DNA of 64,000 bases. Source: Streptomyces sp. Alt3 (GTDB taxonomy: Bacteria > Actinomycetota > Actinomycetes > Streptomycetales > Streptomycetaceae). Position 1 is the first letter of the stretch; the number at the start of each line of letters is the position of its first letter. A program made the translations under genes and the position numbers. Of this stretch, positions 52,339 through 60,841 are shown in pieces. A model generated the notes under the pieces. It was not told the DNA's origin. It worked only from the letters and a program-made list of their open reading frames with translations, and ran no database searches. The stretch lies in NCBI RefSeq assembly GCF_030719215.1, contig NZ_CP120983.1, forward strand, positions 1,364,001 through 1,428,000, written 5' to 3'.

Positions 52339-53229
52339 TCAAGCAGCTCCTTCGAGGGTGCGTCCCGCTCCGCGGTACTGCTCCCAGGTCCAGCCCAGCG
52401 TGCGGCGGGCCATGATGCCGACGGCGTGCCGGCGGTAGGCGGCGGTGCCCCGTACGTCGTCGATGGGGTTGCAGGCCCCGGCGGCGAGCTGGGCGAACTG
52501 CTTGGCCACGGAGGGCGTGATGATCTTTCCGCTCTCCCAGAACCCGCCCTCCTCCAGCGCGGCGTTCAGGAAGTCCTCGGCCTCCTTCGCCCGGACCGGG
52601 GTCGGGGCGGCGGAGCCGATGCCCGTGCGCACGGTGCGGCTCCCGGGGTGGAGCGCGAGGCCGAAGGCGCAGACGGCGATGACCATCGCGTTGCGGGTGC
52701 CCACCTTGGAGTACTGCTGCGGGCCGTCGGCCTTCTTGATGTGCACGGCCCGGATCAGCTCGTCCGGGGCGAGGGCGTTGCGCTTGACGCCGGTGTAGAA
52801 GTCGTCGATCGGAATCATCCGCGTACCCCGTACGGACGCGGCCTCGACCTCGGCGCCCGCGGCGAGCAGCGCCGGATGGGCGTCCCCGGCGGGCGAGGCG
52901 GTGCCCAGGTTGCCGCCGACGCCACCGCGGTTGCGGATCTGCGGCGAGGCGACGGTGTGCGAGGCGAGGGCGAGCCCGGGCAGCTCGGTCCGCAGGTTCT
53001 CCATGACGGCGCTGTACGGCACGGAGGCGCCGAGACGCACGGTGTCCGGGCCGACCTGCCACTCGGACAGCTCACCGATGCGGTTCAGGTCCATGAGGTG
53101 TCCGGGCCGCCGATGGTCGAAATTGATCTCGACCATCACGTCGGTGCCACCCGCGATGGGCACAGCCGTCGGGTGCTCGGCCTTGGCGGCGAGCGCCTCC
53201 TCCCAGCTGGCGGGGCGAAGGAAGTCCAT
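52339..53229 (-). CDS. Xanthine dehydrogenase, FAD-binding subunit
   Basis: A 296-residue subunit that passes electrons from the iron-sulfur clusters to NAD+. The FAD-binding fold shows AVPIAGGTDVMVEINFD near the N terminus and SPQIRNRGGVGGNLGTASPA at about residue 100, both signature motifs of the medium subunit. It is the first gene of the operon; the ATG at 53229 fits the start of the fold (MDFLRPASWEEALAAKA). The 293-bp region upstream is divergent with the PucR-family gene and probably contains the operator for both. Confidence 0.93.
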   Translation of the reverse strand: MDFLRPASWEEALAAKAEHPTAVPIAGGTDVMVEINFDHRRPGHLMDLNRIGELSEWQVGPDTVRLGASVPYSAVMENLRTELPGLALASHTVASPQIRNRGGVGGNLGTASPAGDAHPALLAAGAEVEAASVRGTRMIPIDDFYTGVKRNALAPDELIRAVHIKKADGPQQYSKVGTRNAMVIAVCAFGLALHPGSRTVRTGIGSAAPTPVRAKEAEDFLNAALEEGGFWESGKIITPSVAKQFAQLAAGACNPIDDVRGTAAYRRHAVGIMARRTLGWTWEQYRGAGRTLEGAA

Positions 53230-53426
53230 GAGCGGCTCTCTTCTTCTTCTCGATCGGGTCGTTCGGCTGGGGCTGGGGACGGCCGGCCCGTCGGCCCGCC
53301 GTACTTCGACGGGGGCCGTTCCTGTGTTGTTGACGCGGTGTGTGGCCCAGTACACAAGCCTTGCTCCACTCGGTGCAGTCACCGAAACCATGAAGGAATT
53401 GGCTGGTCCCCGTCCCCGTCTTGTAG

Positions 53427-53438
53427 ATTCGAACGAAT
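53427..53438. promoter_or_regulatory. Inverted repeat in the xdh/PucR divergent region
   Basis: ATTCG-AA-CGAAT lies 85 bp before the pucR start and about 200 bp from the xdh start. It is a candidate operator by position only; the region also has a TTGACG (53330-53335) pointing toward pucR. Confidence 0.3.
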
Positions 53439-53522
53439 GGCGGATCCCGGTAACCTCACCGCAACTCACAGGAGACCTCCGCCGCCCCACCGCACCCACG
53501 AAGAGATCGGCGGCAATCGACG

Positions 53523-55238
53523 ATGCGGCTGCGCGCACTGCTGGACACCGAGGCTCTGGGCCTGCGGCTGCTCGGCGGCGAGGACGAGCTGGACCGTTCG
53601 GTCCGGGGCGTCATGACGACCGACCTGCGCGACCCCAGCCGCTATCTCTCCGGTGGCGAGCTGGTCCTCACCGGACTGGCGTGGCGTCGGGACGCCTCGG
53701 ACTCCGAGCCGTTCGTACGGCTCCTGACGAATGCCGGGGTGGCGGGTCTGGCCGCGGGTGAGGCGGAGCTCGGGGACGTCCCCGACGATCTGGTCGAGGC
53801 GTGTCTGCGGAACCGGCTGCCGCTCTTCGCGGTCAACGAGACGGTGGCATTCGCGACGATCACCGAACACGTGGTGCGCCAGGTGTCCGGCGAGCGGGCC
53901 GGGGACCTCGCGGCGGTCGTCGACCGCCACCGCAGGCTGATGACCTCGGGCCCGGCGGGCGGCGGGCCCGAGGTTGTGCTCGACCTGCTCACCTCCGACC
54001 TGGACCTCCGCGCCTGGGTCCTGTCCCCCACGGGCCGGCAGATCGCCGGAGCGGGCGACGCCCTGCCGCCCCGGGTGGGCGCGCAGCTGGCCGGTCTGCA
54101 TCTCGCGGCGACCCGCACCGGCCGTCCCGGGCCGCACCGCGCCGAGGTGGACGGAACCGCCTATTCGCTGTTCCCGATCCGGAACAGCGGCCGGGGCACG
54201 CTGCCCGCCCCGGCCCGCGATGTGCGCGAGTCCGTGCTCTCGGACTGGCTGCTGGCCGTGGCGGCGGATGCCGGGGACTGGCCGGAAGCCCGTCTGGACC
54301 TCCTCCAGGGCGTCACCCAGCTGATCGCGGTGGAGCGGGACCGCCGCGACGCCGCACGCGCGGTACGCCGCAGACTCGCCCAGGAGGTCCTGGAGCTGGT
54401 CCAGACGGGCGCCGCCCCCGCCGAGATCGCCGCCAGGCTGCGGGTGGCCGCCCCGGTCCTGCTGCCGGGGCTGGGCACGGCACCGCACTGGCAGGTCGTG
54501 GTGGCCCGGGTCGAGTGGCCCCAGGAGGACACCGGGCAGCCGGGCAGCCGGGCCGCGCAGGCCCTGCTGGAGGAGATCCTCGTCGACCCCGCGGTGACGG
54601 GCCCCGACTCGGCGGACCGGATCGCCGTGGCGTACACGGGTGAGGAGGCCGTCGCCCTCGTCCCGCTGACCGCGCTCGCCTCCCCGCGCCCGGAGGAGGC
54701 CGGCGCGCCGGAGGAATCCGGCGCCCGGGAACAGCAGGACGCCGCGCTGCACGCCGACACCCTGCTCGACACCGTCCGGGCGCCGCTCTCCGCGGGTCTC
54801 GGGGACGACGGCCGGCTGACACTGGGTGTCAGCGCGGCCGTGCATTCCGCCGAGGGGCTGCGCGGCGCGCTGGAGGAGGCCCGGCACGCCCGCCGGGTCG
54901 CCGCGGCCCGGCCTGGTCCGGTCTGCGCGGCAGGCCACCACGAGCTCGCCTCGCACGTCCTGCTGCTGCCCTTCGTCCCGGACGACGTCCGCCGCGCCTT
55001 CACCGCCCGGCTGCTGGACCCGCTCCGCGACTACGACCGGCGGCACCGCGCGGAGCTGATCGAGACCCTGGAAGCATTCCTGGACTGCGACGGCTCCTGG
55101 ACCCGCTGTGCGGCCCGGCTGCACCTCCACGTCAACACACTGCGCTACCGCGTCGGACGTATCGAGCAGTTGACGGGACGTGACCTTTCGCGCCTCGAGG
55201 ACAAGCTCGACTTCTTCCTCGCCCTGCGTATGAGCTGA
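53523..55238 (+). CDS. PucR-family transcriptional regulator
   Basis: A 571-residue regulator. Residues about 1-125 are the PucR N-terminal domain (RALLDTEALGLRLLGGEDEL, RYLSGGELVLTGLAWR), a central GGDEF-like/spacer part follows, and the C terminus is the CdaR/PucR helix-turn-helix (LEAFLDCDGSWTRCAARLHL then NTLRYRVGRIEQLTGRDLSR). Such proteins activate purine catabolism in Bacillus and relatives in response to pathway intermediates. It is divergent from the xanthine dehydrogenase operon and is its likely regulator. The ATG at 53523 starts directly in the conserved domain. Confidence 0.87.
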   Translation: MRLRALLDTEALGLRLLGGEDELDRSVRGVMTTDLRDPSRYLSGGELVLTGLAWRRDASDSEPFVRLLTNAGVAGLAAGEAELGDVPDDLVEACLRNRLPLFAVNETVAFATITEHVVRQVSGERAGDLAAVVDRHRRLMTSGPAGGGPEVVLDLLTSDLDLRAWVLSPTGRQIAGAGDALPPRVGAQLAGLHLAATRTGRPGPHRAEVDGTAYSLFPIRNSGRGTLPAPARDVRESVLSDWLLAVAADAGDWPEARLDLLQGVTQLIAVERDRRDAARAVRRRLAQEVLELVQTGAAPAEIAARLRVAAPVLLPGLGTAPHWQVVVARVEWPQEDTGQPGSRAAQALLEEILVDPAVTGPDSADRIAVAYTGEEAVALVPLTALASPRPEEAGAPEESGAREQQDAALHADTLLDTVRAPLSAGLGDDGRLTLGVSAAVHSAEGLRGALEEARHARRVAAARPGPVCAAGHHELASHVLLLPFVPDDVRRAFTARLLDPLRDYDRRHRAELIETLEAFLDCDGSWTRCAARLHLHVNTLRYRVGRIEQLTGRDLSRLEDKLDFFLALRMS

Positions 55239-55277
55239 CGTCCGGGGCATATCACGGCCCTCCGGGGCTCCAGGTGA

Positions 55278-55295
55278 TTGTGAAATCTTTCACCT
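55278..55295 (+). promoter_or_regulatory. Rex-like palindrome before the TPR-like gene
   Basis: TTGTGAAATCTTTCACCT contains GTGAAA-TC-TTTCAC (55280-55293) and matches the Rex operator pattern TTGTGAA-N4-TTCACAA at all but the last two positions. It lies about 120 bp upstream of the start. Rex is the NADH/NAD+ sensor of streptomycetes; binding here is untested. Confidence 0.4.
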
Positions 55296-55415
55296 GACAT
55301 TGATCCCACCCCTTGGCCCGGCGTGCCATTCCGTGCTGAGATGCGCGCAGACCCTGGCCGACCGGCGTTCGCCGGCAGGCCTCCACAGCTCGATGGCGCG
55401 CTCGGGGAGGGCAAT

Positions 55416-56213
55416 GTGGCGCATACCGCCATGTCTGGTTCCGGAACGACAGCAGATGACGATCCGCCGCTCCAGACCGCGGTATGGCGGCTGCGCTCAC
55501 GAGCCTGCTGGACGGACGCGGCCGCGCTCCTCGGGCCACAGGCGGCCACCGACGCCGCGGCCGCTCTCCAGCGGACCTCGCTGCTGACCGAGCGGTGCCT
55601 CTACACGGGTACCGGCTGGACGGACGCCGAGGACGCGCTGCGCACCGCCGAGGCCCTCGCCCGGGACGACTCCGAGCGCGGGGCGGCGGCGTGCGAGCGC
55701 GGCTATCTCGCCTACGCCTCCACCCTGCTCGGGGCTCGCGACCGGGCCGACGAGGCCAGCGTGGCTCTCAGCAGGGCCGCTGCCCTGCTCCCGCCCTCCG
55801 CCCCCGGCCGCCCGCTGCTGGACTTCCGCCGGGGCCTGATCGCACAGAACATCGCCGATTCCCCCCAGTCCGCCCGCGCCGCCTACCGCAGGGCGCACGC
55901 CGGCGCCACGGCCCGGGGCGACGAGCTCCTGCTCTCCTTCACCTGGCGGCACCTCGCCTCGCTCGCCCTGCGCGAGGGGGAGCTGGCGGAGGCGCGGCAC
56001 GGGTTCGCCGAGTCGCTGCGGATAAGGGAGGAGCTGGGCTATCTCGTGGGTACGGCTCCGGCGCTCATCTCGCTCGCGGACGCCGAACCGGAACCCGAGG
56101 CAGCCGCCCGGCTGCGCGCGGAGGCCTGGCTGTTCCGGCTGCTGGGGGGCGTGCCCACCTGGCTCGCCCCACGGCTGGAGCCGCCTTCCCCGGAGACCGC
56201 CGAGGCGAACTGA
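55416..56213 (+). CDS. Tetratricopeptide-like helical protein
   Basis: A 265-residue cytoplasmic protein made of helical pairs, for example CERGYLAYASTLLGARDRAD, SARAAYRRAHAGATARGDEL and EGELAEARHGFAESLRIREE, which read like divergent TPR repeats. No catalytic motif is present. Proteins of this kind bind other proteins. I chose the GTG at 55416 because GGGGAGG lies 5 bp upstream; an ATG at 55431 is a weaker alternative. It is downstream of PucR, but with 177 bp and its own operator-like palindrome between them, and it is followed by a terminator. Its role is unknown. Confidence 0.65.
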   Translation: MAHTAMSGSGTTADDDPPLQTAVWRLRSRACWTDAAALLGPQAATDAAAALQRTSLLTERCLYTGTGWTDAEDALRTAEALARDDSERGAAACERGYLAYASTLLGARDRADEASVALSRAAALLPPSAPGRPLLDFRRGLIAQNIADSPQSARAAYRRAHAGATARGDELLLSFTWRHLASLALREGELAEARHGFAESLRIREELGYLVGTAPALISLADAEPEPEAAARLRAEAWLFRLLGGVPTWLAPRLEPPSPETAEAN

Positions 56214-56217
56214 CGGA

Positions 56218-56243
56218 CCGGGCCGCGCGAGGGCGCGGTCCGG
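56218..56243. terminator. Bidirectional hairpin terminator
   Basis: An 11-bp stem CCGGGCCGCGC/GCGCGGTCCGG with one G-U pair starts 5 bp after the TPR-like stop and ends 7 bp before the minus-strand GntR stop. Confidence 0.7.
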
Positions 56244-56249
56244 CCGGCG

Positions 56250-56996
56250 TCAGACGTCCGCGCCGTCGAAGTGGTCGCGCACGAGGGACCGCACCACCGT
56301 GAGGTCCCTGGCGATGAGCGCGTCCAGCAGTGCCGTGTGCTCCGAGGCGTCCGCGAGCAGCTCGGCCCTGCGGCCGGCGGGGCTGTCGACCAGGGGCCAC
56401 TGGGAACGCCGGTGCAGGTCGTCGGCGACCGACACGAGCTGCTGGTTGCCGGACAGCGCGAGCACGGCGCGGTGGAAGGCACGGTCGCTCTCCGCGTACG
56501 CCGCACGGTCGCCGACGGCCGCCGCCGCGACCGTGGCGTCGGCCAGCGGGCGCAGCGCGCACCAGCCGGACGCCGGGACGGTGCGGGCGAGCCGCAGCAT
56601 GACGGGGACCTCGATCAGCGCGCGCACCTCGGCGAGATCCGCCAGCTCCCGGGGGCCTCTCTCGCTGACCCGGAAGCCCCGGTTCGGTACGACCTCGACC
56701 GCGCCCTCGACGGCCAGCTGCTGCATCGCCTCGCGCACCGGGGTGGCGGACACGCCGAAGCGGGCGCCGAGCGCCGGGGCGGAGTAGACCTCACCCGGAG
56801 CGAGCTCCCCGCCGACGAGCGCGGCACGCAGGGCGTCCAGGATCTGGCCGCGCACGGAGTGCCGCTGGACCGTACGGGGGGCGGGCGGCTCGCCGTGGGT
56901 GTGTTCGCCGCGGGCCTGTTCGGGTACGCGAACGTCCTGCGGGGTGCCCGGGGAGGCGTACGGCCACGCGTTCTCACGCGCTCTGCCCTGCTCCAC
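56250..56996 (-). CDS. GntR-family regulator, FCD (FadR-like) subgroup
   Basis: A 248-residue regulator. The N-terminal winged helix reads ILDALRAALVGGELAPGEVY and GARFGVSATPVREAMQQLAV; the C-terminal all-helical FCD domain (RALIEVPVMLRLARTVPASG, FHRAVLALSGNQQLVSVADD) binds an organic acid and a metal in known members. The GTG at 56996 has GGAGGAGG 5 bp upstream; an ATG at 57080 would add 28 low-complexity residues. It is divergent from the iron-regulated reductase gene. The ligand is unknown. FCD regulators often control purine or acid catabolism, but nothing ties it to a particular operon here. Confidence 0.8.
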   Translation of the reverse strand: MEQGRARENAWPYASPGTPQDVRVPEQARGEHTHGEPPAPRTVQRHSVRGQILDALRAALVGGELAPGEVYSAPALGARFGVSATPVREAMQQLAVEGAVEVVPNRGFRVSERGPRELADLAEVRALIEVPVMLRLARTVPASGWCALRPLADATVAAAAVGDRAAYAESDRAFHRAVLALSGNQQLVSVADDLHRRSQWPLVDSPAGRRAELLADASEHTALLDALIARDLTVVRSLVRDHFDGADV

Positions 56997-57095
56997 GGGT
57001 ACCTCCTCCGGCCGCCGGGCCGGCTCGCGCGCGCCGGGCCCCCTGTGCACGATAGGCGGAGAGGGCGCCAGTTCAAACATCGATCTATTCGGGTA

Positions 57096-57110
57096 AGGTA
57101 AGGCTTACCT
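57096..57110 (+). promoter_or_regulatory. Iron box (DmdR1/IdeR type) before the FhuF-like gene
   Basis: AGGTAAGGCTTACCT is a perfect 15-bp palindrome around a central G and matches the TTAGGTTAGGCTAACCTAA iron-box core well. It lies 30 bp before the ATG, where a repressor would block transcription under iron-replete conditions. Confidence 0.8.
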
Positions 57111-57140
57111 GCAAAAAGATCGTGATTCGGTGGTCCCTGA

Positions 57141-57989
57141 ATGACCGTGCCCGCTCTGCTCGCCGCCACCGCCCCGTCCCCGCTGACGGCGGCCTACGAA
57201 CGTCTGGCCGAGGCCTTCCCCGGCCTGCGGGCCGAGGTGCTCACCGACGACGTCGCGGCGCCCTCGGGCAACGGCTGGGTCGGTGCCGCCGAGCTCGCGG
57301 CGGGCGGAGCCGCGCTGGACGACTTCCTGGCCTGGGACGAGGCACAGGTGCTGCGGGACTACGGCACACAGGCCCGCCCTGACGTGGTGGCGAGCTTCGG
57401 GCTGCACCGTTATGCATGGCCCGCCTGCCTCCTGGTGACCCTGCCGTGGTTCACGCACCGCCGGGTACCGCGGATCCCCGTCGCGGGGGTCAGCTTCCAC
57501 CGGGGCCTGGGCCATCTGACCCTCCGCGTGGGCGAGTTCGCCTGCCTGCCCGACGACCCGGCGGCCGGGACTCCGGGCGCGCGGGTCGTGCCCGACGAGG
57601 CGGCCCTGCGGGTGGAGGTGCTCGACGCGGTGGCGCAGCACATCGGCCCGGTACTGGACGGCTTCCGGCCGCGCATGCGACGCGGGAAGCGGGCCCTGTG
57701 GGGCATGGCCACCGACGAGATCGTCGAGGGCCTCTGGTACGTCGCCCATCTGCTCGGCGAGGAGAGCCGGGCGATGAGGGAGCTGGAGCTGCTGCTGCCG
57801 GGCACCACCAAGCCCTACGTGGGTACCGCCGGCTTCCGTGAACTGACCGGTCCGAACGGCGAGTCGCTCCCCACGCGCGACCGCGCGAGCTGCTGCCTCT
57901 TCTACACCCTGCGGCCCGAGGACACGTGCGTCACCTGTCCGCGCACCTGCGACGCGGACCGTGTCCGGAAGCTGACGCCCGCCACCTGA
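57141..57989 (+). CDS. FhuF-like (2Fe-2S) siderophore-iron reductase
   Basis: A 282-residue cytoplasmic protein. The C terminus carries CC-x10-C-x2-C (Cys251, Cys252, Cys263, Cys266), the [2Fe-2S] signature of FhuF-type ferric-siderophore reductases; another Cys follows at 270. Segments such as ASFGLHRYAWPACLLVTLPW and VSFHRGLGHLTLRVGEFACL fit the family body. It would reduce Fe(III) from imported siderophores. An iron box stands at its promoter, so it should be induced by iron lack. The siderophore ABC transporter at the right end of the window is a plausible functional partner. Confidence 0.87.
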   Translation: MTVPALLAATAPSPLTAAYERLAEAFPGLRAEVLTDDVAAPSGNGWVGAAELAAGGAALDDFLAWDEAQVLRDYGTQARPDVVASFGLHRYAWPACLLVTLPWFTHRRVPRIPVAGVSFHRGLGHLTLRVGEFACLPDDPAAGTPGARVVPDEAALRVEVLDAVAQHIGPVLDGFRPRMRRGKRALWGMATDEIVEGLWYVAHLLGEESRAMRELELLLPGTTKPYVGTAGFRELTGPNGESLPTRDRASCCLFYTLRPEDTCVTCPRTCDADRVRKLTPAT

Positions 57990-58193
57990 GGCATTCGGCG
58001 ACTCACACCACCCGGGCGGGTGACCCCGATTCGCACGCGACTCGGCCCGCCCGAGCGGGCATTCGAAAAGATTCCGCCCAACGATGAGGCCCGCCCACCC
58101 AATGGCGTTCACTTGTCCCGAAACCCCCTGAGCGCGGCGATATTTCCGTCACGATGGCGCACGAAACGCCCTACGTGACGCAAGGGACCGCGC

Positions 58194-59279
58194 ATGAGAC
58201 TGACCGACATATCGCTTGACTGGCTGCTTCCGGGCGCCGTACTGCTCGTGGGGGTCATGGCGGCGGTGACGGTGGTCGCGCGCGGCAGGCGCGCCGCTGG
58301 GAAGGCCGCGGCCGACGACAGCTGGGAACGCAGCGAGGAGCGCCGCAGGCGCAAGGAGGCGCTCTACGCCACCGCCTCCTACGTCCTGCTGTTCTGCTGT
58401 GCCGCGGTCGCCGCCGCCCTCTCCTTCCACGGCCTCGTCGGCTTCGGCCGGCAAAACCTCAGCCTCCACGGGGGCTGGGAGTACCTCGTACCCTTCGGCC
58501 TCGACGGGGCCGCTATGTTCTGTTCGGTTCTAGCCGTCCGCGAGGCCAGCCACGGTGACGCGGCTCTGGGTTCACGGCTGCTGGTGTGGACGTTCGCCGG
58601 CGCTGCCGCCTGGTTCAACTGGGTGCACGCACCGCGCGGCATGGACCACGCGGGCGCCCCGCACTTCTTCGCGGGCATGTCCCTCTCGGCTGCGGTGCTG
58701 TTCGACCGTGCACTGAAGCAGACCCGCCGTGCCGCACTGCGTGAGCAGGGCCTCGTGCCCCGCCCGCTGCCGCAGATCCGGATCGTCCGGTGGCTGCGCG
58801 CTCCCAGGGAGACCTTCGGCGCCTGGTCGCTGATGCTCCTCGAGGGCGTACGCACCCTGGACGAGGCGGTGGACGAGGTGCGCGAGGACCGCCGGGAGAA
58901 GGAACAGGACCGGCACCGCCGGAGGGACAAGGCGAAGCTGGACCGGGCGCGCATCAAGGCCCTGAACCGGCAGAACCGGGTCTGGGGACGCGGCGGCCGC
59001 ACCGGTCGCCAGGTGGACGTCCAGGCCATCGCCCCGGCACCGGGCGGCGGCCCACCGGCCGTCGCGGAGCCTGCCATAACAGAACAGGGACAACTGCCAC
59101 TGCGCCCCCGGCCATCCCTGCAAGCCGTGAACGGCCCCAACTCCAGGAGTACTTCGGCACAGAACACGAGCGGTGATCCCGCGACCGTCGACCTCACCGC
59201 GGAGGACGACACCCAGGCCCTGCCCCGGCTCGATTCGCTGGAGCAGAAACTGAAGGACCTGGAGCAGCAGTTCGGCTGA
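58194..59279 (+). CDS. DUF2637 membrane protein
   Basis: A 361-residue protein of a family common in Streptomyces chromosomes and integrative elements (related to Spd proteins). An N-terminal membrane segment, a short charged loop (SWERSEERRRRKEALYATAS) and three to four further membrane helices (residues about 60-175) are followed by a long charged, coiled-coil-like and Pro-rich tail (EDRREKEQDRHRRRDKAKLD) that ends in SLEQKLKDLEQQFG. No enzymatic motif is seen. An inverted repeat CGTCACG/CGTGACG lies in the 47 bp upstream (58147-58180). There is no other mobile-element gene near, so I read it as a resident gene of unknown function. Confidence 0.75.
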   Translation: MRLTDISLDWLLPGAVLLVGVMAAVTVVARGRRAAGKAAADDSWERSEERRRRKEALYATASYVLLFCCAAVAAALSFHGLVGFGRQNLSLHGGWEYLVPFGLDGAAMFCSVLAVREASHGDAALGSRLLVWTFAGAAAWFNWVHAPRGMDHAGAPHFFAGMSLSAAVLFDRALKQTRRAALREQGLVPRPLPQIRIVRWLRAPRETFGAWSLMLLEGVRTLDEAVDEVREDRREKEQDRHRRRDKAKLDRARIKALNRQNRVWGRGGRTGRQVDVQAIAPAPGGGPPAVAEPAITEQGQLPLRPRPSLQAVNGPNSRSTSAQNTSGDPATVDLTAEDDTQALPRLDSLEQKLKDLEQQFG

Positions 59280-59282
59280 GCG

Positions 59283-59687
59283 TCAGGGCCTCCCCGCGTT
59301 CAGCTCGAACCAGACCACCTTGCCCAGCGCCTTGGCCGTGACTCCCCAGGAGTCCGCCAGGCTCTGGACGAGCAGAAGTCCCCTGCCGTGCGTACCGTCG
59401 TCGGCGTTCGGTACGTACGGCGCGGGCTCCTGGCCGCCCGTGAAGTCACGCACCTCCACCCGCAGTCGCGCGGCCATGGAGGTCACCGTGACCACCGCGC
59501 CGTTCCTCGTGTGGATGAGCGCGTTCGTGACGAGCTCGCTGAGCAGGAGCTCCGCCACGTCGGTCGCCTCCGGCTGCCGGCGACTGCGGAGGAAGTCCCG
59601 CAGCGCGGCCCGTATCTCCCCCACGGCCGAGAGGTCGGCATGCCCGAGTCTGCGGTACAACCGCACCGGCGGGCTCTCCTTCGGCAT
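59283..59687 (-). CDS. RsbW-like ATP-binding (anti-sigma/HATPase) protein
   Basis: A 134-residue small histidine-kinase-like ATPase. It has ELLLSELVTNALIHTRNG (N box), VEVRDFTGG (G1 type) and DDGTHGRGLLLVQSLADSWG (G2 box), the pattern of the many stand-alone RsbW/SpoIIAB-like proteins of Streptomyces, which act in sigma-factor or development signalling. I chose the ATG at 59687 because GGGGGA lies 7 bp upstream. It converges with the DUF2637 gene, whose stop is only 3 bp away. No cognate anti-anti-sigma or sigma gene is beside it. Confidence 0.8.
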   Translation of the reverse strand: MPKESPPVRLYRRLGHADLSAVGEIRAALRDFLRSRRQPEATDVAELLLSELVTNALIHTRNGAVVTVTSMAARLRVEVRDFTGGQEPAPYVPNADDGTHGRGLLLVQSLADSWGVTAKALGKVVWFELNAGRP

Positions 59688-59938
59688 CGTCGTGTCCCCC
59701 GTACGCACGCTGAATCGGCCTCCCCTGATTCCGTTTCATGACGTCATGTCTCGAACATCTTCACGGGATGCATGCCCCCACAGCGGAGCTGCCACTCATC
59801 TCCAGGCGTCAACATGTGAACGCGCCCCCGCACGCCCCCGGTGCGGCCGATCCGCCCGTCATATTTTCGTACTCACGGTTAACTTCCGAAAAATTCACAC
59901 GTGTTGGCGTTGACGGATGGGGATCTACGCGCGTCATC

Positions 59939-60346
59939 ATGGTGGGCATGCGAATCCCCCCACGGATCACCACGCTCGGCGGCGCAGCCGCCCTCCTGTC
60001 CGCCCTCCTCCTCGGCGGCCCGGTCACCGCATCGGCCGCGACGGCTCCCTCGACCGCCGCGGTCGGCAGCGTCTGCTACTCCGCGCTGCCGTCCCAGGCA
60101 CACGACACGCTCGACCTGATCGAGGCGGGCGGCCCGTTCCCGTACGACCAGGACGGCACCGTCTTCCAGAACAGGGAGGCACTGCTGCCGAGTCAGAGCA
60201 CGGGCTACTACCACGAGTACACGGTCATCACGCCCGGATCGTCCGACCGCGGTGCGCGGCGCATCGTGACGGGCGAGGAAACCGAGGAGGACTACTACAC
60301 CGCGGACCACTACGAGTCCTTCGGTCTCGTCGACCACGGCTGCTGA
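59939..60346 (+). CDS. Secreted guanyl-specific ribonuclease (RNase Sa type)
   Basis: A 135-residue precursor; a signal peptide (to about residue 33) precedes a mature RNase Sa-like enzyme of about 96 residues that cuts RNA after G. Catalytic residues align with RNase Sa: Glu93 in YYHEYTV (Glu54), Arg in GARRIVTGE and His124 in TADHYESF (His85). Cys46 and the final Cys135 would form the single disulfide. ATG codons at 59939 and 59948 are both possible; neither has a good ribosome-binding site. A barstar-family inhibitor gene follows 95 bp downstream, which protects the producing cell. Confidence 0.93.
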   Translation: MVGMRIPPRITTLGGAAALLSALLLGGPVTASAATAPSTAAVGSVCYSALPSQAHDTLDLIEAGGPFPYDQDGTVFQNREALLPSQSTGYYHEYTVITPGSSDRGARRIVTGEETEEDYYTADHYESFGLVDHGC

Positions 60347-60441
60347 CGCCGCTCCCCGGACCGGTCCGCGCCGTAGTCCCCCACCTGCGGCGCGGACCAT
60401 CGGACCGGCGACGGGAGAGATGACGCTTGTACGCTCCACGC

Positions 60442-60831
60442 ATGACCGTGACGTATGTGATCGACGGCTCCGCCATCACCGGCCTGGACAGCTTCTGGGA
60501 CGCGGTGGGCGAGGCGGTGAACGGCCCCGGCGGCTATTTCGGCCGCGGCCTCGACGCGTTCGCGGACTGTCTCGGCGGCGGCTTCGGCACCCCTGAGGAC
60601 GGCGCGTTCGTCATCGAGTGGCGCGACCACGCCCGCTCCGCCCGCGCGCTGGGCCACGAGGAGACCGCCCGACGGCTGGAGGGTCTGCTGCCCCGGGTGC
60701 ACCCCACCAACCGGGCGCGGATCGAGCGGGAACTGGCCGAGGCGAGGGCCGGCCGCGGGCCGACCCTCTTCGACGACCTCGTCGGGATCATCACGGAACG
60801 GGCCGGACCCGACGCACTGCGGCTGAGGTGA
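60442..60831 (+). CDS. Barstar-family ribonuclease inhibitor
   Basis: A 129-residue intracellular inhibitor. The N-terminal YVIDGSAITGLDSFWDAVGE and FGRGLDAFADCLGGGFG are the barstar core, in which an acidic patch (D and E of the helix and following loop) blocks the RNase active site. The C-terminal extension (EWRDHARSARALGHEETARR) is longer than in barstar itself. The ATG at 60442 has no close ribosome-binding site; a TTG at 60427 in the same frame is 7 bp after GGGAGAG and may be the real start. Pairing with the RNase Sa gene immediately upstream supports the assignment. Confidence 0.87.
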   Translation: MTVTYVIDGSAITGLDSFWDAVGEAVNGPGGYFGRGLDAFADCLGGGFGTPEDGAFVIEWRDHARSARALGHEETARRLEGLLPRVHPTNRARIERELAEARAGRGPTLFDDLVGIITERAGPDALRLR

Positions 60832-60841
60832 GGCGCGGGCG

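Noticed and set aside
58194..59279. An integrative plasmid or mobile element, suggested by the DUF2637 protein
   Set aside because: No integrase, excisionase, replication or transfer gene and no attachment-site repeat or tRNA is nearby.
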